64,000 nt of DNA from JAGQRJ01 sp041402045 (GTDB lineage Bacteria > Planctomycetota > J058), in contig JAWKSZ010000002.1 in assembly GCA_041402045.1 (NCBI GenBank), positions 160,441 to 224,440 on the forward strand, given 5' to 3'. Below the pieces are notes generated by a model. It did not search any database. It had not been told where the DNA came from and was given only the letters and a program-made list of their open reading frames with translations. The position numbers were made by a program, and so were the translations under genes. Positions within the stretch are counted from its first letter, which is position 1; every line of letters begins with the position of its first letter. Below, in pieces: positions 8,154 to 17,074 of the stretch.

Positions 8154-10359
8154 ATGCCTACCGCGACCCAAGTCCTGCACAAGGCCGTCCCCCGCCTGGC
8201 CCAGGGGGACGAGAAGGCCAAGAAGCTCGAGCGGCGGCTGCTCAAGCTCGCCCTGCACCTGTGGGGCAAGGGCCCCGAGCGGCTCAAGTCCCTGGGGGTG
8301 GTCGTCAGCGAGCGCACCTGGTCCAAGGTCGAGCCGGACCCCGCCACGTTCTGGGAGCAGGCGCTCGAGGCCCTGGACGTCAAGCGCTTCGTGCGCCTCG
8401 TGCAGGCCACTCGCGTGGAGCTCAAGGCGCGGCTGCAGAAGGGGGCGGGCTCAGGGCGCAGCCAGAGCGCCTCGGGTCGCTCGCGCTCGAGCTCGGGGCG
8501 CAGCTCGAGCAGGCGGTCCTCGGGCCGACGCGCGGGGGAGGAGACCTCGGGCCGCGCGGTCAAGCGCCGCACCCGGGCCCCCGAGGAGGAGACGGCGCCG
8601 CGGCGGCCGAAGCGCCCGCCCGCGGGCGAGCTGGCGATCCCCGAGAGCGGCGAGGAGCTGGCGATCCCCGGCAGCGGCGAAGAGCTGGCGATCCCCGAGA
8701 GCGGCGACGGGCTGGTCGTGCCCGAGAGCGACGCGGGCGGCATCCCGGACCTGGCGAATCTGGAGCTGGCCACCGGCGCCGAGTCCGCCGAGCCCGCGGG
8801 GCAGGTGCGCTTCGGCGACGACGACGGCCCAGGCGACGCGGAGGCCGGCGACCCCACCGCGGCGGCCGAGCGCGCCCTGGCGCGCTACCGCGAGAGCGGC
8901 GACCACGACGAGCTGGAGGAGGCGCGGAGGCTCTACAAGGTCGCGGTCAAGGAGGCTCAAGGCAAGATCGCCCAGGGCGTGGCGCGGGCGGGGCTGGCCC
9001 GGACCTACCTCCTGGGCGGCCAGCGCGAGAAGGCCCACGACCACGCCAAGAAGGCGCTGAAGCTGTTCCCCGCCGAGCCCACCGCGGTCGAGGTGTGGGT
9101 GCGCTCCGAGCGCGAGGAGAGCGCGGCCCGGGCCCAGGCCGAGGCGCTCCTGGCCCGGGCCAACACCCTGATCGAGCGCGAGCAGCCCCAGGCCCTGGAG
9201 AAGGTGGCGAAGGAGCTGGCGAAGCTCGCCCCCGAGAGCGCGCTGCCGGCGCTGGTCCGCCTGGCGGCTGCCGTCGAGCAGCACACCGAGGGGGAGGCGC
9301 TCGAGCCGATCCTGGCGGCGGCCTGGAAGGCCTACCCCGGGGACCCCGACTGGGCCGACGTGCCCTTGGGGCCGGGGGTCGAGAACGCGGTGATCCGCGG
9401 CGCCCAGGGCTGGCTGAAGCCGCGCTGGGAGGGCGAGGGCGCGGACGTGCTCAAGCAGGCCGTGAAGGACGTGGAGTCCAAGCAGAACCTGGTGGCCGGG
9501 GCCTGGCAGCTCTCCCTGGGGGTGGCGCGGGTGGCGCTCTCCACCCGGCGGCGCCCGCCGGCCGACGACCGGCAGCGGCTGATGATGCAGGTCGGGCACG
9601 CGCTGTTCTTCGCGCAGTACTACGACCACGCCAAGGAGGTCTACGGGTCCGCGCGCACCGTCGACCGCGGCGGGCCCTTCGTGCTCGAGATCAACAAGCA
9701 GGAGACCCAGTGCGGGGTCATGCGCCGCGGCTTCGACCGGCCGGGGGTCAAGGCGAAGATGGGCCAGTGCGCCGGGGTCGGGCTGACCGCCTATCGCAAG
9801 GCTCTGGGGCAGCGGCTGGAGCAGGCGATTCGCGAGCGCGACACCCTGCAGCAGAAGATCTCGCAAGACGTGCAGAAGGTCGTGGGCGGGATCGTGAAGG
9901 ACGCCAAGCGGCGCAAGGCGATCGCCAAGAGCGCGCAGGCGGCGGGGCTCGACGACCCCTTCGCCCGGCTGGACGAGGTCGAGGCGCAGCTCGCGTCGAT
10001 CGCGAGCGAGGTCGCCGCCCGGGGCGAGCCGCTGCGGCGCCCGCCGCGGAGGAGGAGCCAAGAAGAAGGGGCGGCTGTTCGGGCGCATGAAGCAGGGTCT
10101 GGCCGGCGCGGTGCAGAAGGCCAAGACCGCCGCCAAGGGCGCCGAGCTCGCGCTGCGCAAGGGCGTGGCGACCAGCCGGCGCAACGAGGCGCTCAAGGAG
10201 CTGGGGGCGACGCTGCGCGACCGCCCCGACGAGGGCTGGGGCGACGCCCAGCTCGACACCTTCCTCGGGCGGTTCGACCTCCTCGACGCCAAGCTCGACT
10301 TCCTCGACGAGGAGGCCGAGCGGCTGCGCAAGCGCGTCGGCAAGCTCAGCGACCTGTAG
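8154..10359 (+). CDS. Large helical, TPR-like protein of unknown function (frameshifted near its end)
   Basis: The N-terminal about 100 residues form a basic helical domain (MPTATQVLHKAVPRLAQGD...). A Ser/Arg/Lys-rich linker follows, then a tandem acidic repeat around residues 159-194 built on ELAIPESGE. A long helical part with TPR-like pairs comes next (EEARRLYKVAVKEAQGKIAQGVARAGLARTYLLGG and HAKKALKLFPAEP). The frame breaks at about 10,030-10,065 in a purine-rich run. The sequence then continues coherently as KKKGRLFGRMKQGLAG to KRVGKLSDL, a coiled-coil tail. I treat it as one gene with an indel. There is no signal peptide, so it is cytoplasmic. The ATG sits 7 nt after a TATCCT hexamer. 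Confidence 0.7.
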
Positions 10360-10369
10360 ACCGGCGCCG

Positions 10370-10915
10370 GTGACCTGCGGAGCGATCCTGGTCGGCGGGC
10401 GCAGCCGCCGCATGGGGCAGGACAAGGCGCGGCTCCCGGGCCCCGACGGGCGCGGGCTCGCCGCGCGGCTCGACGCGCTCCTCCGGGCGGCTGGGGCCGC
10501 AGGGGTGCTGGCCGTGGGCGGCGTGCGCGACCCGGCGCTGGGCCTGCCCTGGATCCCCGACCTGCGCTCGGACTGCGGACCGCTGGGCGGGCTCGAGGCC
10601 GCCCTCGCTCGGGGCGGAGTGTGGTGGGTCCTCGCCTGCGACCTCGTGGGGCTCGAGGTCGCCGACCTGCGGCGCCTGCGGGAGGCAGGGGACCCGGCGG
10701 TGGCGACGGTGGGCGGCCGCCTGCAACCCTTGTGCGGGGTCTACGGCCCGGCGCAGCTCCCGCCGCTGCGCGCCGCCCTCGACGCTGGCCGGCGGCGGGC
10801 GGTCGAGGTCGTGGCGGGGTGGGACCCTCGCCGGATCGAGCTCCCGGGTCTCGCGAACCTCAACACCCCCGAGGACTACGCCGGGTGGCTCACGCCGCCG
10901 TCGGGCAACGAGTAG
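10370..10915 (+). CDS. mobA: Molybdenum cofactor guanylyltransferase
   Basis: 181 residues. It transfers GMP from GTP to molybdopterin-Mo to make the bis-MGD/MGD cofactor in the cytoplasm. The nucleotide-binding signature is at the N-terminus: ILVGGRSRRMGQDKA, matching LxGGxSxRMGxDKA. DLRSDCGPLGGLEAAL near residue 60, LACDLVGLE (the metal-binding Asp) near 85 and LANLNTPEDYAGW at the C-terminus are typical. The GTG start at 10370 is placed directly in front of this motif. No other molybdenum cofactor gene is nearby. TAGACT overlapping its stop probably serves the following rph gene. Confidence 0.9.
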   Translation: MTCGAILVGGRSRRMGQDKARLPGPDGRGLAARLDALLRAAGAAGVLAVGGVRDPALGLPWIPDLRSDCGPLGGLEAALARGGVWWVLACDLVGLEVADLRRLREAGDPAVATVGGRLQPLCGVYGPAQLPPLRAALDAGRRRAVEVVAGWDPRRIELPGLANLNTPEDYAGWLTPPSGNE

Positions 10916-10918
10916 ACT
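10913..10918 (+). promoter_or_regulatory. -10-like hexamer upstream of rph
   Basis: TAGACT overlapping the last codons of mobA, about 53 nt before the rph GTG, with a strong GCGGAGG ribosome site near the start. It is less certain than the near-start hexamers because of the distance. Confidence 0.35.
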
Positions 10919-10971
10919 CCCCCTCACGCGTCGGCTCGCCGCTTCGAGCGAGCCCTCGCGGCGGAGGTCCC

Positions 10972-11649
10972 GTGCGCGCCGTCTCCTTCACCCGTGGCTT
11001 CGTCGACCACCCGGCCGGGAGCTGCCTCGTCAGCTTCGGCGCCACCCGCGTCCTGTGCACGGTCTCGGTCGAGGCGTCGGTCCCCCCGTGGCTGCGGGGC
11101 AAGGGCCAAGGCTGGCTGACCGCCGAATACGCCATGCTCCCGGGCTCGACCGGCGGCGGGCGCAAGCGGCGGGAGTTCGGCAAGCGCGACGGGAGGAGCG
11201 TAGAGATCCAGCGCCTGATCGGGCGCAGCCTGCGCGCGGCGGTGGACCTCGAGCGGCTGGGTGAGCGCACCCTGACGGTGGACTGCGACGTGCTCCAGGC
11301 CGACGGCGGGACGCGGACCGCCGCGATCAGCGGGGCCTGGGTCGCGCTGCACGACGCCCTCGGGACCCTGGACCCCGCGGTTCAGCCCGACGCCTACCTC
11401 CGGGGTCAGCTCGCCGCGGTCAGCGTGGGGATCTGCGACGACGCCGTGGTGTGCGACCTGGACTATGCGCTGGACTCGCGGGCCGAGGTCGACATGAACG
11501 TGGTGGGGCTCGACGCCCAGCTCGTCGAGGTCCAGGGGACCGGGGAGCAGGGGACCTTCGACCGGCGCCAGCTCGACGCGCTCCTCGACGCGGCCCAGGC
11601 GGGGATCGCCGAGATCCAGCGCGTCCAGCGCGAGGCCCTCGGCCTGTAG
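10972..11649 (+). CDS. rph: Ribonuclease PH, N-terminally short
   Basis: A phosphorolytic 3'-to-5' exoribonuclease that trims tRNA 3' ends. From the GTG at 10972 the protein reads VSFTRGFVDHPAGSCLVSFG, then KGQGWLTAEYAMLPG, KRREFGKRDGRSVEIQRLIGRSLRAA, LTVDCDVLQADGGTRTAAI, LDYALDSRAEVDMNVVG and EVQGTGEQGTFDRRQLDALL, all typical RNase PH. The usual first dozen residues with the RxDGR motif are absent. No other in-frame start codon lies between this GTG and position 10912, and GCGGAGG is well placed 4 nt upstream. So the short N-terminus seems genuine or reflects a lost base. Confidence 0.93.
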   Translation: MRAVSFTRGFVDHPAGSCLVSFGATRVLCTVSVEASVPPWLRGKGQGWLTAEYAMLPGSTGGGRKRREFGKRDGRSVEIQRLIGRSLRAAVDLERLGERTLTVDCDVLQADGGTRTAAISGAWVALHDALGTLDPAVQPDAYLRGQLAAVSVGICDDAVVCDLDYALDSRAEVDMNVVGLDAQLVEVQGTGEQGTFDRRQLDALLDAAQAGIAEIQRVQREALGL

Positions 11650-11986
11650 CCCGACCGCTCGGCTCGGTCGCACGCTCCGTTCCACTCTTTCGAAACGCCC
11701 AGGATGGGCGTCCGGGGCAAGTCCTTTGCTGGCGGACCGCTCCGGCCAGACAGCGCCGCGATGAGTCGATCTGCTTCCCAATTTCGGGTTGTGCAAAGAA
11801 GCAGCCTGGTGGGAGGCGCGCGCAACTACAGCATTCGTGGAAGCCGTTGCTTTGGTCCGGTTTATGCTTTTTTGATTTTTGAACGCCAGGTAATGGGACG
11901 CAGCGGCGTCCAGATCCTGGAGACCGCGCGTGACTGGGTGCAACCTCGGGGTCGCACGCGCGGCGAAAACGACTAAGGAGAACGTC
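11650..11986. other. Intergenic region after rph
   Basis: 337 bases without a credible gene, less GC-rich towards its end (poly-T tracts at about 11867-11880). A short hairpin, ACGCCC-AGGAT-GGGCGT, at 11695-11711 could mark the rph transcript end. No T-tract follows it. The downstream half presumably contains the promoter of the lamin-tail lipoprotein. Confidence 0.35.
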
Positions 11987-13396
11987 TTGAAGGTCAACAT
12001 GCGTCTGGCGGGGGTCTTGGCACTGAGCTTGGCCGCTCTCATGAGCGGCTGCGGCGACAAGCAGCCCAAGGCCAACGGGACCACCACCGCGCCCGTCACC
12101 TCGAACAACAACAACAACAACTCGGCGGCCTCGGCCTCTCAGGTGGCCCCCCCGGCCACCACCGCCAACCCGGGCCCCGACCTCGTGGCCTTCGTGCTGC
12201 GGATCGACGCCGTGACCGCGGTGGAGTTCCAGGGCGTGACGATCACCGCCTCGGGCACCCTCGACGAGTCCGTGGACATTGGCGAGGTGAAGCTGGTCGG
12301 TGACGACAACAGCAACGGCGCCTACGACGCGGGCGAGCCCGACATGGCCGTGGTCGCGACCCCGGCCTTCGCCACCGACAACGGCACCGTGGCCCTCGCC
12401 CCGGCGACCCCGGTGACGATCGCCGCCGGCGCCAGCCTGCAAATGCTGGTGGTGGCCGAGGTCACCGGCGGCAACGGTCAGACCGTGCAGTTCGATATCG
12501 CCGCCGACACCGACGTCGCGATCGTCGACGCCAACGGCGCCGTGATCCCTGGCGGCACCTTCCCGATCCCCGGCTCGCCGATCACGATCGGCACCGCGCT
12601 GCCCCCGGCCGCGGACCACGTGCTGTTCACCGAGGTGGTCTGGAACACCGGGACCAGCACCGCCAACCCCGGCGACTTCATTGAGATCCACAACCCCACC
12701 GCGGCGGCCGTGGACCTCAGCACCTACTACATCACCGACGCCAACCAGAGCACCGTCTCGGGCAGCTACGCCGACCTCCCCGGCTTCCCCGGCAACGGCT
12801 CGAAGCTCGGCCTGGCCAACGACCTGTTCGACTTCGTGATCCAGTTCCCCCCGGGCAGCTCGATCGCCTCGGGCGCCACGGTCACGATCGCGGTGGACGG
12901 CGCCGGCTTCGCGACCACCTACGGCATGGACGCGGACTACTGCATCTGGGGCGCCGCGGGCACCACGGTGCAAATGCTGAACTTCCAATACGCCACCGAT
13001 AACTTCACCCAGGCGCCGCCTGCGGGCGCGAGCGTCTGGCACTGGCCGGGTGAGAAGCTGGCGTTGTTCACCTGGGACGGCGCGAGCGACCTCGTCCAGG
13101 ACGTGGACATCGTCCAGTGCCAGGGCCTGATCACCGGCGCCGCGACCGACAAGACCGGGATCTCGGTCGACGGCCCCGACGCCAACGCGACCCCGACGGC
13201 CTACCAGGCCGACACCGCCGAGGCGGCTCAGGCCTTGATCCCCCTCGCCGGCGGGCTGATCACCCAGCGCGTCGACATGCTGGAGACCGGTGAGGTCAAG
13301 ACCGGCGGCAACGGGATCTCCGGCAACGACGAGACCTCGGAGCCCCTGGACCAGACCTGGGCCACCGCGACCGTCCCGACCCCGGGCCAGCCCTAG
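11987..13396 (+). CDS. Lamin-tail-domain lipoprotein
   Basis: 469 residues from TTG at 11987, chosen because AAGGAG lies 6 nt upstream; the ATG 12 nt later is too far from it. A lipoprotein signal ends LMSGC. Residues about 60-200 form a beta domain (VEFQGVTITASGTLDESVDIGEVKLVGDDN, with acidic DNxNGAYDAGEPD loops that look calcium-binding). A lamin-tail domain follows (DHVLFTEVVWNTG, GDFIEIHNPTAAAVDLSTYYITD, about 205-330). The C-terminus carries a Cys and Trp-rich part ending DQTWATATVPTPGQP. LTD domains are common in large surface proteins. The role is unknown, possibly adhesion or surface structure. Confidence 0.85.
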   Translation: MKVNMRLAGVLALSLAALMSGCGDKQPKANGTTTAPVTSNNNNNNSAASASQVAPPATTANPGPDLVAFVLRIDAVTAVEFQGVTITASGTLDESVDIGEVKLVGDDNSNGAYDAGEPDMAVVATPAFATDNGTVALAPATPVTIAAGASLQMLVVAEVTGGNGQTVQFDIAADTDVAIVDANGAVIPGGTFPIPGSPITIGTALPPAADHVLFTEVVWNTGTSTANPGDFIEIHNPTAAAVDLSTYYITDANQSTVSGSYADLPGFPGNGSKLGLANDLFDFVIQFPPGSSIASGATVTIAVDGAGFATTYGMDADYCIWGAAGTTVQMLNFQYATDNFTQAPPAGASVWHWPGEKLALFTWDGASDLVQDVDIVQCQGLITGAATDKTGISVDGPDANATPTAYQADTAEAAQALIPLAGGLITQRVDMLETGEVKTGGNGISGNDETSEPLDQTWATATVPTPGQP

Positions 13397-13444
13397 TCTC
13401 GAGGGGCTCCCTGGAGCCTCGGCTCGAGAACCGAGCGACCCCTG

Positions 13445-13468
13445 CGAGCGGCCCTTCGGGGCCGCTCG
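13445..13468 (+). terminator. Perfect 10-bp stem with UUCG loop
   Basis: CGAGCGGCCC-TTCG-GGGCCGCTCG, 49 nt after the lamin-tail stop codon. The UUCG tetraloop makes this very stable. There is no clear T-run, so it may stabilise a 3' end rather than terminate by itself. Confidence 0.6.
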
Positions 13469-13580
13469 TGCGCTTGGTTCGATCCGCGGGGGGCGAACGC
13501 AGGGACGACGATCGGGTGGGGGGGGATCCGCGGCCAACACCTGGTGAGGCAGAGGCGTATCGGATACAAAGGACGCGAGG

Positions 13581-13665
13581 AGAGCAGCCCGGGTGCCGTG
13601 CCGAGTCCAACCTGGGCTCGAGTCCAAAACACGGCCGCGCGCGATGGTTTGAGCCGGGCTGCTCT
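13581..13665 (+). ncRNA. Candidate structured RNA
   Basis: Perfect 12-bp outer pairing (AGAGCAGCCCGG at 13581-13592 with CCGGGCTGCTCT at 13654-13665). It encloses 61 nt that contain a second 7-bp hairpin (CGAGTCC-AACCT-GGGCTCG, 13602-13620). GAGTCCAA occurs twice inside. No reading frame explains it. I do not match it to a known RNA family. Strand is not determined by the palindromic stem; plus is arbitrary. Confidence 0.35.
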
Positions 13666-13888
13666 TCTCGCTGCCGAGCCCTTCGACCCGACGCTCCTAG
13701 AGTCGTCGTTCGCGGTCACAGGGCCGTCACCGGCGAATGATTTCCACGTCATATCCCATTGGTGCGTAAAGGCTTTGCGGATGGCGTCGACACCCCACGC
13801 CGCTCCCTGTCACGCGCGACCCTGGAATTCCTCCGAGATCCTCGCGCAGAGCGATCGCTGCGATCCCTGCGCGGCCGGTGAAACCAGG

Positions 13889-13894
13889 TAGAGT
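13889..13894 (+). promoter_or_regulatory. -10-like hexamer of a probable leaderless gene
   Basis: TAGAGT ends 8 nt before the ATG at 13903 with no Shine-Dalgarno between them. Confidence 0.5.
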
Positions 13895-13902
13895 CCTAGG
13901 TC

Positions 13903-14499
13903 ATGAACGCACCCACGGCCCCCACGACCCAGCCCACGATCACCTGCGACGCGTGCCAGGCCGCGGTGCCGATCGGCAGCAAGCGCGTGGGCGACTCGCT
14001 GAGCTGCAGCGGGTGCAAGGCGCTGATCGTGATCACCCGCAGCCGGGTCAAGGGCGAGCTGCCCGTCGCCCGCCGAACCGCGGGGCTCGACGGCCAGGAG
14101 CGGCAGAGTGTGGTGGACACCCTGCGCCGGATCCAGCTCCGCCGCCTGGGGCGCTCGACCCAGCACGTCTCGCTCTACCCCAACTGGGCGGTGTTCGTCG
14201 CGGGCGTGCAGTTCTACCTGGCCGGGATCCTGGCGGGGGAGAACCTGCGCGCGCTCGGCCTCGAGCGCGAGGGGCGGCGCCTGCGCACCCTCGGCGTCGT
14301 CAGCTACGTCGTCCTCGCCGCGCTCGTGCTGGCGGAGCTGATCTGGCTCGGCGACACGATCCCGCGCTGGGTGAACCTGGTGGTCCTGGGCGGGATTCCG
14401 CTGCTGATGGCGCTCTACTTCACCAACGCCCAGGCGCGCCCGACCGAGGCGGCTCGTGAGGCGGGCGCGTCCCCACCTCCGTGGTGCTCCCGCTGCTGA
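13903..14499 (+). CDS. Zinc-ribbon membrane protein of unknown function
   Basis: 198 residues as read. The N-terminus has a CxxC...CxxC zinc ribbon (Cys15, Cys18, Cys35, Cys38), then a basic region and three hydrophobic segments: WAVFVAGVQFYLAGILAG, VVSYVVLAALVLAELIWLG and WVNLVVLGGIPLLMALYF. The zinc ribbon should face the cytoplasm. The last residues ASPPPWCSRC look wrong. Just after, a neighbouring frame reads SVVLPLLIGL and another ILAITQAFAS, so a fourth membrane helix may be lost to indels near 14,465 and 14,510. No family is recognised. The start is right after a TAGAGT hexamer. Confidence 0.72.
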   Translation: MNAPTAPTTQPTITCDACQAAVPIGSKRVGDSLSCSGCKALIVITRSRVKGELPVARRTAGLDGQERQSVVDTLRRIQLRRLGRSTQHVSLYPNWAVFVAGVQFYLAGILAGENLRALGLEREGRRLRTLGVVSYVVLAALVLAELIWLGDTIPRWVNLVVLGGIPLLMALYFTNAQARPTEAAREAGASPPPWCSRC

Positions 14500-14629
14500 T
14501 CGGCCTGGATCCTGGCGATCACCCAGGCCTTCGCGTCTGGTTCCTCAAGCCCAATTGGACCGGCCAGCCGCGAGCCGCTTCGCGGCCCTCACCCTCGCCA
14601 AAACGCCGTCAGCCAGGGCTCCGTCCTTA

Positions 14630-14728
14630 CCCTCGCCCTCGGGGCAAAGCCCCCGGGCTCACCCCCAGTAGCTGCGCGCGCTCTGCGCGCGCTGCGCGCT
14701 CGCGGCTGACGCCGCTCGCAGGCGGTCC
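14630..14728. repeat. REP-like palindromic element, copy 1
   Basis: Shares order and wording with 41302-41399: GGGGCAAAGCCC, then CTCACCCCCA, a GCGCGC-rich palindrome, GCGCGCTGCGCGC, and CCGCTCGCAGG with GCGG(T/A)CCGC at the end. It is made of nested short palindromes. It occurs only between genes. Confidence 0.6.
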
Positions 14729-14800
14729 GCCCGCGCCGCCCGCCTGCCCGCGCTGACGGCTCCGCCCGCTCCGCCCGCGCCGGGGGCGGGCAGATGCCTC

Positions 14801-15141
14801 TTGAACCGCAGAGGCGTCGAGAGCGCATAGGGCACGGGCAGAGCCGCGGGATCCTCGACGTTGAGCGGAGGCTCCGCTCGCGCGACGGCGAGCGCTGCCG
14901 CGGCGGAGCATGGGCGCGCCGACAGGGAGGTTCTACCGCCAAGGACGCCAAGGTCGCCAAGGCTCCGCTCGACGTTACCGTTGCGGGTGAATCGGGGAGA
15001 GAGGTGGGATAGCTCCGCACGGTCAGGCATGTGCCCGGTTGCCCGCACACGAGCTCGCCTCAGCGAAGCACTACTCCTCTCCGGCTCCGTGCGGAGCGAC
15101 GGCGCCTGTGCGGAGCCTTGGCGTCCTTGGCGTCCTTGGCG
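14801..15141. repeat. Large hairpin element with 9-bp tandem arms, copy A
   Basis: Begins TTGAACCGCAGAGGCG. It carries three 9-bp units CGCCAAGGA/CGCCAAGGT/CGCCAAGGC at 14937-14963 and the inverted triplet GCCTTGGCG/TCCTTGGCG/TCCTTGGCG at 15115-15141. The 151-bp spacer has no reading frame of note. A diverged copy in the opposite orientation lies at 51823-52187, including flanking and spacer sequence (for example GCGGGTGAA and AGCTCCGCACGGTCAGGC). Confidence 0.85.
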
Positions 15142-15279
15142 GTAGAACTCTTGCGCCGGAGACGACGCGCCTCGCGAGGCGCCGGCGCGAACGCCCTCGA
15201 CAGCGCGGAGCCCCGGGTCCTTGGCGGTAGAACTCTTGCGCCGAGACGACGCGCCTCGCGAGGCGCCGGCGCGAACGCC
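15141..15279 (+). repeat. Two direct copies of a 54-bp repeat with a 16-bp palindrome
   Basis: GGTAGAACTCTTGCGCC... at 15141-15195 and again at 15226-15279, 30 bp apart. Each contains the perfect palindrome GCGCCTCGCGAGGCGC. An inverted third copy of the same core lies at 51683-51720. Confidence 0.85.
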
Positions 15280-15334
15280 TTCCGTCCTCGTCGAGCTCAG
15301 CGAGGTGGGGGCACCACACCGTGGACCCAGAGCG

Positions 15335-15340
15335 TAGAAT
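15335..15340 (+). promoter_or_regulatory. -10-like hexamer of the carbamoyltransferase gene
   Basis: TAGAAT 21 nt before the GTG start, with TGGGAGG between as ribosome site. Confidence 0.5.
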
Positions 15341-15361
15341 CCGCGCACCTTGGGAGGCTCC

Positions 15362-17074
15362 GTGACCACTGTCCTCGGGCTCAACTGCTTCCACGCCGAC
15401 GCCGCGGCCGCCCTCGTGCAGGACGGGCGCGTGGTCGCGGCGGCGGAGGAGGAGCGCTTCAACCGGATCAAGCACTCCGCGGGGTTCCCGCTCGAGGCGG
15501 TGCGCTACTGCCTGGCGCAGGGCGGTGTGGAGCTGCAGGAGCTCGACGCGATCGCGGTGGGCGCCAAGCCGATCGAGCACGTCCAGGAGGAGATCCTGCA
15601 GATCCTCTCCGGCCGGCCGAACTACTCGCGGCAGATCCAGAAGCGCCTCGACGCCGTGGCGCGCTTTCGCGACGTGCGCGCGATCCTGGCCCGCGAGTTC
15701 GGGATCGGGAAGGACGAGATCCCGCGGCTGGAGGAGGTCCCGCACCACCTGAGTCACGTGGCGTCGGCCTACTTCCTCTCGGGCTACCCCGACGCGGCGC
15801 TGCTGAGCGTGGACGGGTTCGGCGACTTCTGCTCGACCTACCTCGCGCGCGCCGAGGGCAAGACGATCGAGCCGGTCGCGCGGGTGACCTTCCCGCACTC
15901 CCTGGGGATCCTCTACACCATGGTCACCCAGTTCCTCGGCTTCGGGCGCTACGGCGACGAGGGCAAGGTCATGGGCCTCGCCGCGCTGGGCCAGCCGGTC
16001 TACCGCGACCGCCTGGGCCAGATCCTGCGCCTGCGCGAGGGCGGGCTGTTCGACCTCGACCCCACCTACTTCACCCACCCGGTCTACGGGATCGACATGA
16101 TCTGGGAGGACCGGGTCCCCGCGGTGGAGGACTGCTTCAGCGAGCGCATGCTCGAGGTGTTCGGGCCTCCGCGGCACCGCTACGCCGACTTCAGCGTGCG
16201 CGACCGCGACCTGGCCGCGTCGGTGCAGTCGCTGCTCGAGGACGGGATCATGCACGTCGTGCGCCGGCTGCGTGAGCTGGTCCCCGACACCAAGAGCCTG
16301 TGCTACTCGGGCGGGGTCGCGCTCAACTGTGTGGCCAACAGCCGGATCCGGCGCTCGAAGCTGTTCGAGAACATCTTCATTCCCTCCGCCCCGAACGACG
16401 CGGGGACCGCCGTCGGCAGCGCGCTGGTCGTGGGCGGGCAGGGCGAGGCCGTGCAGGTCAACCAAGCGCGCCTGGGACCGGCCTACGCGGCCCACGAGAT
16501 CGAGCAGGCCCTCGAGGGCTCGGGGCTGCGCTACCGCCGCTCGTCGTCGATCCACGAGGAGGTCGCGGAGCTGCTCGAGCAGGGCAAGGTCGTGGGCTGG
16601 TTCCGCGGGCGCATGGAGTTCGGCCCCCGCGCGCTGGGCGGGCGCTCGATCCTGGCGGACCCGCGCCGCTCCGACATGCGCGAGGTGCTCAACACCCGGG
16701 TCAAGTTCCGCGAGACCTTCCGCCCCTTCGCGGCCTCGGTGCTCCGCGAGCGCCAGTCGGAGTTCTTCGCCGCGGACTGGGACTCGCCCTTCATGCAGTA
16801 CGCGGTGGAGGTCCTCCCCGAGAAGCGCCAGGTGATCCCGGCAGTGGTCCACTCCGACGGCACCTGTCGCTTCCAGACCATCGACCAGGAGTCGACCCCG
16901 GACCTGCACCGCCTGATCAGCGCCTTCTGCGCGCGGACCGACGTGCCCCTCCTGCTCAACACCTCGTTCAACGAGAACGAGCCGATCGTGTGCTCCCCGG
17001 CGGACGCCCTCGACTGCTTCGTGTCCACCAAGCTCGACGCCCTGGTCCTCGACGACTTCCTGGTCCTGAGGTGA
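15362..17074 (+). CDS. Carbamoyltransferase of the NodU/CmcH family
   Basis: 570 residues. This family uses carbamoyl phosphate and ATP to make a carbamoyl adenylate and transfers the carbamoyl group to a sugar or antibiotic hydroxyl. N-terminal Kae1-like domain motifs are LGLNCFHADAAAALV, AAAEEERFNRIKHSAGFP, VPHHLSHVASAY and LLSVDGFGDFCSTY. The C-terminal YrdC-like domain shows GRMEFGPRALGGRSILADPR and LLLNTSFNENEPIV. Length and motif order are normal for the family. The GTG start has TGGGAGG upstream. It overlaps the next gene by 4 nt (GTGA). Isolated members often decorate surface glycans; the acceptor here is unknown. Confidence 0.93.
   Translation: MTTVLGLNCFHADAAAALVQDGRVVAAAEEERFNRIKHSAGFPLEAVRYCLAQGGVELQELDAIAVGAKPIEHVQEEILQILSGRPNYSRQIQKRLDAVARFRDVRAILAREFGIGKDEIPRLEEVPHHLSHVASAYFLSGYPDAALLSVDGFGDFCSTYLARAEGKTIEPVARVTFPHSLGILYTMVTQFLGFGRYGDEGKVMGLAALGQPVYRDRLGQILRLREGGLFDLDPTYFTHPVYGIDMIWEDRVPAVEDCFSERMLEVFGPPRHRYADFSVRDRDLAASVQSLLEDGIMHVVRRLRELVPDTKSLCYSGGVALNCVANSRIRRSKLFENIFIPSAPNDAGTAVGSALVVGGQGEAVQVNQARLGPAYAAHEIEQALEGSGLRYRRSSSIHEEVAELLEQGKVVGWFRGRMEFGPRALGGRSILADPRRSDMREVLNTRVKFRETFRPFAASVLRERQSEFFAADWDSPFMQYAVEVLPEKRQVIPAVVHSDGTCRFQTIDQESTPDLHRLISAFCARTDVPLLLNTSFNENEPIVCSPADALDCFVSTKLDALVLDDFLVLR

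Larger units (their letters stand above)
13397..13902. other. Long intergenic region with structured-RNA potential
   Basis: 506 bases between the lamin-tail gene and the zinc-ribbon membrane gene. It contains a tight stem-loop at 13445-13468, a long-range paired structure at 13581-13665, and a less GC-rich tail leading to the promoter-like hexamer at 13889. No reading frame here looks like a protein in either strand. Confidence 0.55.
14500..15361. other. Repeat-rich intergenic region
   Basis: 862 bases with no credible gene. From left to right it holds the possible lost 3' end of the preceding membrane gene, a REP-like palindromic element (14630-14728), the large hairpin element with 9-bp units (14801-15141), and two direct copies of a 54-bp sequence (15141-15195 and 15226-15279). 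It ends with the carbamoyltransferase promoter. Confidence 0.7.

Noticed and set aside
13460..13891. Small open frames in the gap after the lamin-tail gene
   Set aside because: Several overlapping frames exist on both strands, none with a ribosome site, coding composition or recognisable sequence; RNA structure explains the region better.
14801..15280. CRISPR array
   Set aside because: Units are 9 bp, contiguous and inverted across a spacer. There are no regular 25-40 bp spacers and no cas genes.
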